A stretch of 64,000 bases of DNA from Micrasema longulum (Eukaryota > Arthropoda > Insecta > Trichoptera > Brachycentridae). Position 1 is the stretch's first letter; the number at the start of each line of letters is the position of its first letter. Shown piece by piece: positions 22,547 through 33,604 of this stretch. The notes under the pieces were generated by a model. The model saw only the letters and a program-made list of their open reading frames with translations. It did not search any database and was not told the DNA's origin. Where the stretch lies: positions 1 to 64,000 of the forward strand of contig JAGVSM010003781.1 of the NCBI GenBank assembly GCA_022494885.1. Reading direction: 5' to 3'. The position numbers and the translations under genes were made by a program.

Positions 22547-22722
22547 CTCCGTGGTGTAGTGGTCAAGACGCTTGACTCACGCACGGAAGGTTACGGGTTC
22601 GATTCCCGGTGGGAACACAAACATTAAAAATGTGATTTTTCTCAAGCCTGGGTGTTCTGTGATGTAATTAACCACTGTAATTGGGCCTCCTGGCCTGTTA
22701 GGGTGCAAAAAAATAAATAAAT
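22547..22722 (+). repeat. tRNA-derived SINE, family B, full length
   Basis: tRNA-like head with box A 'tggtgtagtggtcaagacg' and box B 'GGGTTCGATTCCCGG', then 'gtgatttttctcaagcctgg', 'tgtgatgtaatt' and 'gggcctcctggcctgtt', ending in (AAAT)n. Copies at 38114 (+) and 57434 (-). Confidence 0.85.
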
Positions 22723-23575
22723 AAAAACTAAAAAAATAAAAATAATAGTGAAATTATTTTTATTGATCAATGTATCTGCCAACTGAAAAACAACTGCATG
22801 TCATTCGAAAATATGTATATTTTAATTTAAAGTACATATTTTGTCAAATTTTTCACTGGTCCGTTTTTGGTTGGCCAGAAGATATTGCTTTTAGCAATTA
22901 TTCCGTCAAAGCGCCTAAATTTTTTTGAACTTAAAGTTGAAATAAATCAAAATTGTTAACGTTAATTGGACACATTGAACATTAAACCTAAAATATGCTT
23001 TTTTAAGATAATAAAAGTATTGCTTTTTTCTTTAAATGAGTGGGAGATTCATCTACCGGTGTTTATTATTACGATACTCTCGTGACATAAGACTTATTAA
23101 TAATACGAAATATTAGAAAATAAATACCTCAATTCTAGTGGTATATGTATAGAAATCTATAAAGGGTTAATAATGTTTAATTTTTAATGTCTTTGTAAAC
23201 ATTTCTTGCTTAAAACTGCATTTTTAAACGTTTTAAAATAAAACGTTGCTACATTGTTTGCGAGTAATAATTATCCTACCTTTAGTTACATGACATCATT
23301 ACATTTACGCATATATTGAGATCACTGAACATAGGTGAAATAAAATTAATATTAGAATATCTCATATTAACACATTATTAGATTTATGCCTGCATTTATT
23401 TTCTTATTAGATTTATCTTTTAATATCAGATTTTGATGATAAAGGCATAATCAAAAAGTGATACAATGAATATATCGTATCTAATGTTTATTATTAATTT
23501 CTGTTGCATCAAATACGACCAATTATAAATATATTTTTACACACCATAAATCTACAACATGTGGGTGTATGATAT
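22723..23575. other. A/T-rich non-coding stretch
   Basis: About 850 bp without coding signal or repeat match. Confidence 0.4.
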
Positions 23576-23577
23576 GG

Positions 23578-23845
23578 ATAATTTCGTCATCATTCCCTTT
23601 CCGCACCTATTAGTGCATAGAGCACTGAATTGGTACACCAATCGCAGCATATCTTGATCATTTTTTTGTTACATGAAGGTAAGATGGTCAGTCTTACGTT
23701 TCAGGTGCTAATCCAGGGAATATGAAATATTCTAGCGTAAAAACACCTTTTAAATAAATATTTCATGTCAATCATGTCGGGAATCGAACCTGAGACCTCT
23801 TACGTGGTAGGCGAACGCGCTGACCTCTACACCACGAGGCCGATA
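23578..23845 (-). repeat. SINE-A, tRNA-like part and 3' end
   Basis: The complement reads 'ggcctcgtggtgtagaggtc', box B 'ggttcgattcccgac', then the body and 3' end ('gtgctctatgcactaatagg'). It lacks the long 5' leader. Confidence 0.8.
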
Positions 23846-23866
23846 AAGATAAATTAGAGAGACGTG

Positions 23867-23905
23867 CTGACGAAAAAACGGGTACATCTCGAAACCGTCT
23901 GTAAG
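23867..23905 (+). ncRNA. Hammerhead-like motif, degenerate
   Basis: CTGACGA is intact, stem II is weakened (AAAACG/CATCTC), GAAA is intact, and stem III/stem I are altered (CCGTCTGTAAG). It lies about 20 bp from a SINE-A. Confidence 0.45.
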
Positions 23906-24009
23906 TAAGCCGGTAAGTGGTAATAAATAACAATTAAAATAAAATGTGCATCATAAATCTAAAATCAAAATCAATCTGTATAATAACATTGTTGTTAATA
24001 GTAATAATT

Positions 24010-24500
24010 AAGTACTAACTCTTCGTTCTAGTAACGATAGAACCCTATCAATACCCATTCATCACTCTAATTTTTCTAATTTTTTGCCTCCTCTTTTCCA
24101 GTAGTAGCTGCTCGATTGTGGAATAATCTACCCACTAATGTCAGAGACGCCCCGCCCCTTCTTTATTTACATTCAAATCACGTACGAAATGTAATTTCCT
24201 AAATATTTATGTTTTTCCTTTTTCTCCCTCCTTTCTTCCCCTTTACCCCCTCCTCTCTATGAAGTATGGTGTAGATATTTAGTCAATTTTTACTTCTTAA
24301 AGAATGCATTTATATATCAATTTTGTTTTTTTAATGAAATTTTTCAAACTAACAATATGTTCATATACCACTGGTTTCCTCAAATTGAATGGTTTAGGTA
24401 GGTAGGAAGAAATTGCCTTAAGGCAATATGCCCGCCCTTATGCATATATATGTAAACTGTATATCTACGAGTATATAAAGTGTTTAAATAAATAAAATTA
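24010..24500 (+). mobile_element. LINE family L-A 3' end
   Basis: 'ttctagtaacgatagaaccc' and 'gctcgattgtggaataatct' align with the frame at 7915-8010. The 3' hairpin 'aaattgccttaaggcaat' and an AAATAAATAAAA tail follow. The frame is broken. Confidence 0.75.
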
Positions 24501-24523
24501 AAAAAAATAAAAATTAAATGCAA

Positions 24524-25035
24524 TATTTTGAGTTTGTCCAAATTTTTGTAGGCAAGAACTGGATTCAACTCCCTGGGGAGCTGTTTATATCAACATATTA
24601 CAACAGAGATGAAGAATATTTTGATAAGGTAATATAGAAGTCTAGGCATCTACAGGGCTTATGACCTGTCAATGGCTGGTTTAAGTGGCCACTTTACACA
24701 CTGTGTAACATTCACCATTTTGGTCCAAACCAACTGGTGGTGGTTAAAAATTGAAAAATTGTTTTCAGGCGTTGCCTAGTATGTAAAATAATTCCGTCAG
24801 ATGAATCTCTTCACAACAATAAAGGTTTCAGCTTTTTAACTTCACTAAAATCAACAAATGGAAGAATTGAAGAAATATGGATGTTCAAACATAGGCAAAA
24901 TGGTGAATGTTACAGAGTGTGTAAAGTGGCCACTTAAACCAGCCATTGACAGGTCATAAGCCCTGTAGATGCCAAGACTTCTATATTATCCTCTATTAAA
25001 TGTTCTTCATATCTGTTGTAATATGTTGATAAATT
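24524..25035. mobile_element. Foldback element FB1 with both arms
   Basis: The left arm (24524-24725) reads 'attttgagtttgtccaaat', 'aacagagatgaagaa', 'gaagtctaggcatctacagg' and 'tggccactttacac'. The right arm (24865-25035) is its reverse complement. The spacer includes 'ggcgttgcctagtatgtaaa', shared with 32240 and 36195. No coding frame. Confidence 0.8.
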
Positions 25036-25039
25036 ATAT

Positions 25040-25394
25040 GTTAAACTCAAAACTTTTTTTTTTATGACGCCGAGGTAAGTCAAGCAGTTTATTTTATTTG
25101 TCATATTTATTCATATATTTAGTCTGTGGTCATATCATAATATTTTTCAAGGACATTGTCTTTATAGTGGTAATGTAGAATAGTCATAGGCTATATATTT
25201 TTTTAATGCATTTTTTACATTTATTTACCGTAGTGAAGTATTTAACACATTGCGCCTTCATGCGTGCAAGTTCCGGGTTCAATCCCAGGCAGATTTTATT
25301 AAAAAAGAGTTTTGTTTTTAAATTGTAGTTTTATTTTTTACGGGCATTTAAAACCACCGCTTGCTGTGTATTTTTATTATAGTAAGCATGTGTA
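25040..25394. other. A/T-rich stretch with a tRNA-like SINE scrap
   Basis: A box B-like 'ccgggttcaatcccagg' at about 25270 is a SINE fragment. The remainder is unassigned. Confidence 0.4.
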
Positions 25395-25612
25395 CATTTT
25401 TTTTACAGTTCTGTGTGTGTAAAATAATCAGAATCCTCGACGAGAGTTTTCGACTCGATCGTTGCTCTAAGGTAAAAATTCTGAAAAAGAAAACCGAGTG
25501 AAGAAATGTCCGCCTCGCAGTGTAGTAGTTGGCGCGTTCGCCTACCATGCTCGAGGTCCTGGGATCGATTCCTTGCACGGTGGACGTGACATATTGAGTT
25601 TAAGGGTTGTCA
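25395..25612 (+). repeat. SINE-A, leader and tRNA-like part
   Basis: 'cagttctgtgtgtgtaaaat', 'ttttcgactcgat' and 'gtccgcctcgcagtgtagta' precede 'cctgggatcgattccttgc'. The 3' end is missing. Confidence 0.75.
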
Positions 25613-26240
25613 AACTGCAGTACATATACTTGCAAAAATCTCGTATTTTGGAGAATATGCGGAATGGTTAGTAAATTTAATTTTACATACTGTCCACGGA
25701 GCCCAATGTCGCGGGGTATGAACTGAACTAATATTTTGTGCCGTCCTTTCCCACCAAAGGAAAGTAGTGTTGCTAACCCTCGGTGTTGAAATTGTCAAAC
25801 GTAGTACCAACAAACTAACAATCCTTTCACTGTGACTTGATTAAATTGAGGCAGCTAATAACCTTTAAATAAGCAGTGCTTCATGCATTGTGGGATTTAT
25901 TTTTAGTGACTTATGTAGGGCGTCGGAGCTAAGAAATTTTGAAATATTGATAATAAAAATCCAATCTGATGTCATTACATTTATAAAATTACTATAATGG
26001 ATACTTTTGCTGCCATTTGCTTTTTAAATATGGTCTTGAGGATGAATGACAATATACGACAAAGGTTCTCCATATAATTTACCAAACGCACAGTGAGGGG
26101 GGCACTAAAAATAGTATAGTTAAATTCTATTAAAATCGTATTGATATTATATTGAAAATTTTGTTAAAACGTTGTTTTTTTGTATGAATGAAACCGATAC
26201 AAAGACCCACAGTCTTTGAAACGGATTTGTAGAGGAATGT
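25613..26240. other. Unassigned stretch
   Basis: No coding frame with support and no repeat match. Confidence 0.35.
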
Positions 26241-26249
26241 ACTTTCAGT

Positions 26250-26385
26250 ATGTCATTGTTTCTAGACTGGCACCTGAAGCGTAAGAATGATCATCTTGCC
26301 TTTACGCTTAAATACGCTGCATTCGGTTAACCTATGCAGTGCCCTATGTACCATTGGGTGCGGAAGGGGAATGATTTTAACGACA
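26250..26385 (+). repeat. SINE-A 3' part
   Basis: 'actggcacctgaagcgtaag', 'atgcagtgccctatgtacc' and 'attgggtgcggaagggg' are SINE-A 3' landmarks. Confidence 0.7.
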
Positions 26386-26819
26386 TAGAAATAAGAGATT
26401 CTTTTAATAGTTCAATCGCCGAGTAAATTCTGCCAAGGCCGACATTATTTGTATTTTGACAGGTGGTTTTTCACTGCAATATCTGACACAGCTCCAGTAA
26501 TGACTTTTGAACCGACTGACCGACGATCTTGTACTTGTGTGATAAAACACTAATGTTTTCTCAAAAGAATAATCGTTTAGTGCCCTAAGCATCATAAAGT
26601 GTGAATAGTGATGAAAATATTACAAAAATTAAATGAATCTGGATGAGTTGTGAATTTGAAAGTAGTTGTGGTCTCGTGGTAGCGTTGTTGGACTGGGTTT
26701 TTTTATACATTTGTTTTTATTTATCTTACAATATAATATTACATGTATTCCCCATGAGTTAAAATAACTCATTTTTTTAGGGCTTAAGATAATTTCATTT
26801 ACTGTAATATACATTCACG

Positions 26820-27100
26820 ACAGAACACACAATTATTATAATTTATTTATATATGTATATATATGTATAAAATATAATATAAATATGTATGTGCGAATAT
26901 ATATGTATGTATGTGTGTGAATGTATGGTTATGAATGCATTACAAGTGCCCCGACTCAACACGGATTTTCTAGCGAGTCGGAGCAAGTTCACAGACATGG
27001 GTCGTTCATGATTGTGTCGCTATAAACTGTGTCTCTGTCCTTAACAAATGTATGTATAATGTAATTAATATTTAAATAAATAAATAATAAACATTAAAAT
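26820..27100 (+). mobile_element. LINE 3' UTR fragment with (TATG)n tract
   Basis: A TA/TG-rich tract (26835-26930) is followed by 'gtgccccgactcaacacgg', 'tagcgagtcgg' and 'actgtgtctctgtcc', ending in AAATAAATAAATAA. It resembles LINE 3' UTRs such as 30030-30180. Confidence 0.45.
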
Positions 27101-27139
27101 ATTATAACAAGCAAAATAAAGATTTATATATTTAACTTT

Positions 27140-27665
27140 TTGTACATAATGTTATTTGTACATTGGCGGACTTATTGCTAATTGGCAATTTCTTCCAAAC
27201 AACCAATAAAATAATAGTTTTATTTTTATAATTCAAGTTACAGAACATATTCAATAGAAAATAAAGATTAAAAAGCTTAAGATATATAAAAATATAAATA
27301 AACGATTTGTTTACAAATTACCTTAAATCAAAACGATTACTCAATAGGAGAAAGGAAAAAAGAGGATAGAGGAAAGGAGGAGAGATTAAAGAAGAGAAAG
27401 GAGATGTTTCTTCAGACGTGATTTAAACAGAGATAATGTAGCAATATTTTTTATGGTGGGTGGGAGATGATTCTACAGTCGAGCCGCATGGGCACTATAT
27501 GAGTTAGAGAAGAAAAAGGAATTGTGGATAGGTATTAAGAGAGTGCCTTAAGAATTAGAACGAAGAGGTAAACCATGCACTAATAAGCGTTGAATTTTAA
27601 CACGCAGGTATATAGGAGCGTTAGAACTATGAAGTACATTAAACAGAAGTGAGAGGGAGTGTCTC
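27140..27665 (-). mobile_element. LINE family L-A 3' end, decayed
   Basis: It is closely similar to 11165-11690 in the same orientation, sharing the phrases 'gacgtgatttaaacagagat' and 'ctacagtcgagccgcatg'. The frame is not intact. Confidence 0.75.
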
Positions 27666-27969
27666 TCCGCTGTCTAATTTTGAGCCATTTAATTTTGAGC
27701 CAAAAGACAAATAAACTAATATGTTAATTAATAACAAATTCCACAGACTGCCTGAGGTAATACGGCTTAAGGCTGTTGGCCACATTATTAGAGCCTCGAA
27801 TACCATCAGAAAGCCTATTATATTCCCTACAAGCCAGGACAGCAGAGACTTTAGATCAAATTTTGTAGTACGAGTATCAGGTGGATGTAGATTGTGTCTT
27901 TGTCTTGTGTAACTGTGAACATCACGGTTATAAGTGTAGTGAGTATGTTCTAATTACTTGTTTTCTGAT

Positions 27970-28050
27970 CTTAAATTTGTTGCAACAGAGAGGGAAACCA
28001 TTTTTGAGAAGGGAATATGGAAGTCCAGGGCTTAAGACCTGTCTGGACAT
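27970..28050 (+). repeat. Foldback family FB1, left-arm fragment
   Basis: 'ttgttgcaacagagaggg' followed by 'gaatatggaagtccagg' and 'cttaagacctgtc'. It is truncated. Confidence 0.6.
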
Positions 28051-28184
28051 ACTCAAAATATTGTCGACTTGTTTTCTGTTTATACAAAAAATAAACATGT
28101 ACGTTTACTCGTATGTACGTATATTTAAAAAATACATAAAAAATAGACGCAATAAGGAGTTATTTATTACCAATCTATCATATG

Positions 28185-28470
28185 TTGTTGGTATATTTAA
28201 AACAATGCATAAAATAGTTATCCGTGCATTATGTAGGGTGACGAAATCAAGAAAGGAGTTCTGCGCTGGTTTGGGCATGGAGAGTGAATAGACAGCAAAA
28301 GAATCGCTAAAAAGATAAGGCATGCGAATGTTGATGTATGCAGGAATTGAGGAAAACCGGGAAAGATATGAAATGTCCAAATCCAACAAATATTTGATGA
28401 CGGACATGTCAAAATAATATGACATATTAACTACAAGCTCAACATTCCAAAAGATATGATTAAAGCTATA
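28185..28470 (+). mobile_element. RTE-like LINE C-terminal relic
   Basis: Broken frames correspond to the C-terminus at 33770-33960: 'aaatcaagaaaggagttctg' (KSRKEFC), 'cgaatgttgatgtatgcagg' (ANVD), then 'atttgatgacggacatgtca' (FDDGHVK). Several stops and shifts. Confidence 0.6.
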
Positions 28471-29015
28471 AAGAACTAGAAACAGAAATAAAACATTGAA
28501 TGACAGAAGAAAAATGTTCAGCTCAATGTTTCTGTACAAATTAGTCAACTCTCTATTGGATTGCCCAGAAATTGTACAAATACTCTGGTTTCATATACCA
28601 TGTACCACAAAAATGTACAAGGCAACAAAATTTGTTATTTCCGGAAGAAAACTGCTGATCCAGCGTCATTTACAATAACGTCATTAATAGGTAAGCAATT
28701 ATTGCTTATAAATTTAAGAATATTGTTGATATTTTTAACACGAGTGATTCACAAATCGAAAAATGTCTAGAATCTCATGTTTTACATTAAAGTTACGTTA
28801 ACCATGAATGTACTGGACATAGAGATTTTTTTTAAAAAGAGACATTCACACATTTCTGGTCATGCGGTTACAAGAGAAGATCCCAGCTAGGTATCACAGT
28901 CGTACGTGATTTTAATACCTAAAACAGGTGGGATAGAGAGGATATAGAAGAAGGTTATAAAAAATACACTACAACACCTAGACCAATTGAGAAAAAAACC
29001 TTTAATGGATTTTTT
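28471..29015. other. Unassigned stretch
   Basis: No supported coding frame. Confidence 0.3.
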
Positions 29016-29017
29016 TC

Positions 29018-29088
29018 TTGCAACTGGCGGGAATCGAACCCGCGACGCTAGTTTCACAGTTGCGCCACGGCGGATGTCGCGTATTTTT
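29018..29088 (-). repeat. tRNA-like SINE fragment, family D
   Basis: The complement shows 'ccgtggcgcaactgtgaaa' and box B 'GGGTTCGATTCCCGCC'. It shares its box B region with 10805-10860. A real tRNA is not supported, because no acceptor stem closes it. Confidence 0.5.
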
Positions 29089-29520
29089 TATTGATTATTA
29101 GCTTATTATTACTCTTAATACATACATGATACGCATTGTACCTGTTTGTATGAATCTATGCTAGCGAAAATATATGCGTGTGCATAACATAAGATATATT
29201 CAATACTACCTCGTCACAATCATTATTATTTTATGGTTAGATTGAATCCTGGTTGAACGACACAAGAAGAACTACATAAATGTAACTGTTATTCAAACAC
29301 ACATGTATCTTGAACGTTCGAAGTAGGCATGTGCGCTATATTTGCAAAGCCACATGTTAGCTCAGGCAAATTAATCACAAAACTAAAAAAAAACGTGTGT
29401 TTTGATTTTTGGCGCAAGTGTACCTTAGAAGTCAAGTGTCCCTCCAAAGTCCCCACCCCACCGAGTCAGCGTCTCCCCTACCCCAACAAATACAAATTAC
29501 AAAATGTTATTGAATATTTG
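29089..29520. other. Unassigned stretch
   Basis: No coding or repeat match; a C-rich patch at 29440-29480. Confidence 0.3.
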
Positions 29521-29552
29521 TAGTGGTTATATAACCACTTACCAACTCTTCT

Positions 29553-29596
29553 ATGTCTACCGGTTTCGAGACATACCCGTCTCTTCGTCAGGACAC
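29553..29596 (-). ncRNA. Hammerhead ribozyme candidate, best-preserved copy
   Basis: Minus strand, in order: GUGUC (stem I), CUGACGA (core), an extra A, GAGACG-GGUA-UGUCUC-type stem II, GAAA (core), the palindrome ACCGGU (stem III, sharing the last A of GAAA), A as the cleavage-site nucleotide H17, then GACAU (stem I). All invariant core positions are present. Short self-complementary stem III is known in hammerheads of Penelope-like elements, which can act as dimers. The extra A after CUGACGA departs from the textbook form. Downstream follows the shared terminus 'taagtggttatata'. Confidence 0.65.
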
Positions 29597-29715
29597 CAAT
29601 TTACAAAATCTGAGAGAGGAGATAAGGACTGGATTTTCCTTAGTGGGAGGGATTTAAGTGGAAAACTCTTCAATGATATTCCGAATGTTTGAGTTTACTG
29701 TTTACCATATTGAAG

Positions 29716-29982
29716 TGCCATATATTTAAATAGGTGCGAAGGTTTTCACGGCCACTGTTATCAATATGTTTCTTTTTCGGGTGATACCGTGTGTGTTGGA
29801 TTTGTTCCGACGTTTCGGCTACCATTGCAGGAACCATCTTCAGTTTACCCTCTCTCTCAGTCTTTCAGTTTCTCAGTCTCTCAGTTTACCCTGAAGATGG
29901 TTCCTGCAATGGTAGCCGAAACGTCGAAACAAATCCAACACACACGGTATCACCCAAAAAAGAAACATATTGCCATATATTT
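29716..29982. mobile_element. Palindromic insertion with 12-bp target duplication
   Basis: TGCCATATATTT occurs at 29716-29727 and 29971-29982. Between them, 29762-29842 and 29891-29972 are inverted arms of about 81 bp with only a few mismatches. A CT-rich spacer separates them. Each arm carries CTGAAGA, 'tggttcctgcaatggtagcc', GAAACGTCG, a hammerhead-like layout with palindromic ACGT and a GUC triplet. The overlapping frames here are by-products of the palindrome. Confidence 0.7.
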
Positions 29983-30029
29983 GTTTATTTTAATGTTGTT
30001 TTTATTGTTGTGTTTCTGATCCTATAAAA

Positions 30030-30180
30030 TATTTGTGATGATATACTCATGTGTCTGTGTCAACTAATTGCTCGTCCCATCTCAACACAGGACTTTTAGT
30101 CCCATGGAGTTGGGACTTATGTCTCAAATAATGTGTAATAAACTGTCTTTAAGTGAATAAATAAAGCAAATTAAACCAAA
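30030..30180 (+). mobile_element. LINE 3' UTR fragment
   Basis: 'gacttttagtcccatggagt' with 'tgggacttatgtctc' forms a short stem before an AAATAAATAAA tail, in the style of LINE 3' ends. Confidence 0.35.
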
Positions 30181-31114
30181 ATGCAAAACCCACCATACAC
30201 CTTCATCATATTTAGTGCACAAAAATATAAAGCCAACGTTAGTTTTATTAATAAGCCTAAGTATAATATTAAATTGTATTAATTTACATATTTTTTTGTT
30301 TACATGTGTTAATTTTTTTATTACACTTTATTTATAAAAACAAACAAAATCCTCATAAGCATGGCCTGTGCATGGGTATACTTAATCTAGAATACATTAT
30401 GAAATCTATGGTGTAGATGCATTTTTAAATACATTTTTAAAAAAACATATAAAGTAAAAATTTAAAGTTATATTCTGAATTTCATTTTAAATATGAGAAA
30501 GTGGAAAATATGAAATAGAAAAAAAAGATGAATAGTAAAAAATATATAATTAAATTTAGATAATTTAATTAATAATAATTACGAAAGCAAGTAAGAAGTT
30601 TACCTGGAAAAGAAAACATTTGCATTTATATTTTTGGCCCAGTTTATAAATGAATTATTAGAAGAAGAGAGGCTTAAATTGTCATTTTCCGTTGTGTCTT
30701 TAAAGTGGGAGTTATACAGGCGGGAGTTTAGGGGGCAAGGACATTTGCATGCCTCTGACCGAGTGTTGTTTTACAAAATGGAATCGCCAACACCTGATTT
30801 CTTTATTGAGCATGGCGGTTTGAGTTTTGAGAAACAAGTGCTGACGATTTGCAACATATTTTAGACATTTCACACAATATATTTGTCTTACATTCAAAAG
30901 TTTGTTGGTTTTTTTTTATAGTCCAGTCATTAAAATATTTTTTGTGGCAAAACATAATATAACACAACGTAGAATTATCTTTTATTTGTGTTCTGATATT
31001 ATATTGTTCGTGATTTGGCAACATTACGCGGCCACTTCACGCATGCGCGTAGGGGCATTTGTAAATTTTTTGGTGCGATGTATGCAGACTTGATTCTACG
31101 CGCCTTCTGGTATA
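30181..31114. other. Unassigned stretch
   Basis: The plus frame 30640-30864 (QGHLHASDRVLFYKMESPTP and on) looks mildly protein-like but has no start, splice or motif support. Confidence 0.3.
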
Positions 31115-31445
31115 TTATAATTGACATGATTGTATAACCACGTGTTGTGTCCCGGTCACGTGTTTTCACGTGGTTTACCGTGGTTATATAATCACGTGTT
31201 TACACGGCTCCGGGATACAAAGCACAAAAAAAGTGAAACCTGTATATGCGCGAACATTGCAATATGGCTCTCCATAAAGGCCAATGTTGGCAAAACTATC
31301 ATACAAAAATGACGTATTCAATTATTTTTTCAATGAATTTAACCGAGTATTTTCATAATTATGACACTTTTAAGAAACCCTTCACAAAGCATGAAAATGT
31401 GTATTTCGCCGGTACTCAAAGTGTTAGCAAAAAAAATGCTCCTGG
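31115..31445 (-). mobile_element. CACGTG-rich foldback element, copy 2 (inverted)
   Basis: It is the reverse complement of the body and part of the hairpin of 2029-2502. CACGTG occurs four times at 31138-31198. The terminal 'actcaaagtgtta' mirrors the start of copy 1. Confidence 0.7.
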
Positions 31446-31524
31446 GGAAAGGGCACCACGAAAAGCACTGTAAGGTCCGTGAGGACAATTGAATACACAC
31501 ACGAATACAATTATTTATTGTTAA

Positions 31525-31665
31525 CATATTACAACAGAGATGAAGAACATTTTGATAAGGTAATATAGAAGTCTAGGCATCTACAGGGCTTATAACCTGT
31601 CATTGGCTGATTTAAGTGACCACTTTACACACTGTGTAACATTCAACATTCTGTCCATATTTGTT
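31525..31665 (+). repeat. Foldback family FB1, left arm
   Basis: 'acatattacaacagagatg', 'gaagtctaggcatctacagg' and 'gtaacattcaacattctg' match 24580-24715 closely. Confidence 0.7.
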
Positions 31666-32239
31666 TATTTATTTTATTGGGTAAACAAACATTTTGTACA
31701 AAAATATTGTCAATTTCTTTGTACATTAGTAATTGTTACAAACTTATATTCATATAATTGTTATTACCTTATTCTCAAATGATTTTTATTTAAACTCTTT
31801 TATTTCCATAATTATACAAAATCATAATTTACAACCCCAGCTTGCACTTGTATATAACATAGAAAATTGTTTAGTCTCCCACCAGTCTGACGATGTCGGT
31901 CACGACGAAACCCGGTCAACAACTAAAACAGTGTAAGTCACTCTCCAAGCACAAGAGTTAGTTTCTTTTTTTGGAGACTTACAGTAATAACATTTACTAG
32001 GTGTGTAAAAGTAGATATGTTTAGAATTTTACAAAAACATGTACTTTTTGTGAAATTTATTAATAAATAAAAAATAAAAAAAAATTGGAATAAAACTATA
32101 TACGTATTATTACTGTTGTCATATTGGAACATCTATATACCTTAGATTCTTTCATCTGTTGACGTTTGTGAAGTTAAAGAGCTTAAGCCATTATTTATGC
32201 GGGTGAGATTCGTGTAATTAAATTATTTCACATACATAC
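31666..32239. other. Unassigned stretch
   Basis: 'gtctgacgatgtcggtcacg' with 'acgaaacccggtca' (31886-31919) recurs at 38660-38693 and is a small dispersed repeat. The rest is unassigned. Confidence 0.35.
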
Positions 32240-32435
32240 TAGGCAACGCCTGAAAAATTTATTATTTCGATTTCTATACTTCTACTTGGACCAGGTGGAT
32301 TTATCAACCTTCTATCCCTTCTCTAAAATTTTCTTCATCTCTGTTGTAATATGCTAATATTAACAGCTCCCCGGGGAGTTGAATCCAGTCCTTGTGTACA
32401 AAATTTTGGACAAACTGAAAATATTGTTGCATTGT
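32240..32435 (-). repeat. Foldback family FB1, right arm
   Basis: 'ggcaacgcctgaaa', 'ttcatctctgttgtaatatg' and 'cagctccccggggagttgaa', ending 'ttttggacaaactgaaa'. Confidence 0.7.
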
Positions 32436-33478
32436 GTATTGAACTCCGAAACCAAGAAGTTAACCCGCTATTTTGTCTTGGGATATCAAGTAGGTTGTTT
32501 TCATGTTTGTATTTTTTTAAACCCAGAGAATTAACATACCGAATGAAAGAAAAACAAAACTACCTACTTAAAACAGGTTTTGCATATAAACATCGTTAAG
32601 TTATGTCTGCGGTGGTGACATAATTTATTTACAAAAAGTGTTTTTGTTATTTTTTTGTATTTGTATAAAGGCATCATTATAAGATACTCTGTAAAGAGAA
32701 CGGAATTGATACAACAATAATAATAATAAACATGTTTTATGTATTTACTGTCAACATAATTAAGTTATGTCCGTTTTTATTCCCATTTTAAAATGAGCAC
32801 CAAAAGTAAAACAAAATGGTACAAAATAGTGCGGCGCAGTATCAGATTCCCCCTTCCTCCTCCTCGTTTCTCCCCTGCAGAAGTTAGCAACCATTTGCTT
32901 TTTGTGATACTTTATTTTTTAAATTTTATTCAGAAAACATACAGTCATACATAATAAGTATTAAAAACAACAATTTTTTGGCATAAAAAGACCAATTAAA
33001 TTTTCATAAATTATGCAAAAGATATAAACATTTAATGTGAAAAAAAAATAAAAAATTAATAAGAATTTCAAGTGACATTTGCGTTTTCCATGAAGGTAAT
33101 AAATTGAAATAATTAAAAATACCGAATGTACACTCCGAGCCATCCACGCACACACATGAACGCACATATAAAACATACTAAACATATACATTACATGCGG
33201 CACATATACATAGCATAAACCACTCAAGATGCACATTCAGCAACTATCCCAAATAATCGACCACATGAAGAAATTTTCTGTACAAATGCAACGTGCAGTT
33301 AAAAATGTCTACATCAATACTGAGTCCATTATAATTTCAACAGGTACGTCTAATGAATGAATTTGTTCTAAAAAAATATTTTAATGTGCCAATATGTCTT
33401 CTTGCTCATACTGATCATCGTGGTTTCGGATGTGACAGGGTTTAATAAACACCCTGTATAATCACTTACCGAATTTCC
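32436..33478. other. Unassigned A/T-rich stretch
   Basis: No coding frame with support over about 1 kb. Confidence 0.35.
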
Positions 33479-33523
33479 TGGGTCTACCAGTTTCGAGACG
33501 TACTTGTCTCTACTTTAGGAAAT
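33479..33523 (-). ncRNA. Hammerhead-like motif, decayed
   Basis: Minus strand: CUAAAGU in place of CUGACGA, a recognisable stem II (GAGACA/CGUCUC), GAAA, then ACUGGU and AGACC. Core mutated. Confidence 0.4.
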
Positions 33524-33604
33524 TAATTACTCCACCATACAAATCCAAATTTGACCCATTAAATTGTAATGGCCTCTCAAATCTAGTAAATTCATACTCC
33601 TCCC

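Noticed and set aside
22547..22620. Functional tRNA gene
   Set aside because: The tRNA-like head is followed by the SINE-B body and A-rich tail and is repeated at 38114 and 57434.
28105..28548. 147-codon minus-strand ORF
   Set aside because: It overlaps the plus-strand RTE relic at 28185-28470 and has no motif of its own.
28988..29088. tRNA gene on the minus strand
   Set aside because: Box A and box B are present, but no acceptor stem closes and the flanks are SINE-like.
29789..30027. Two overlapping plus-strand ORFs
   Set aside because: They arise from the palindromic insertion; both arms encode the same phrase in different frames.
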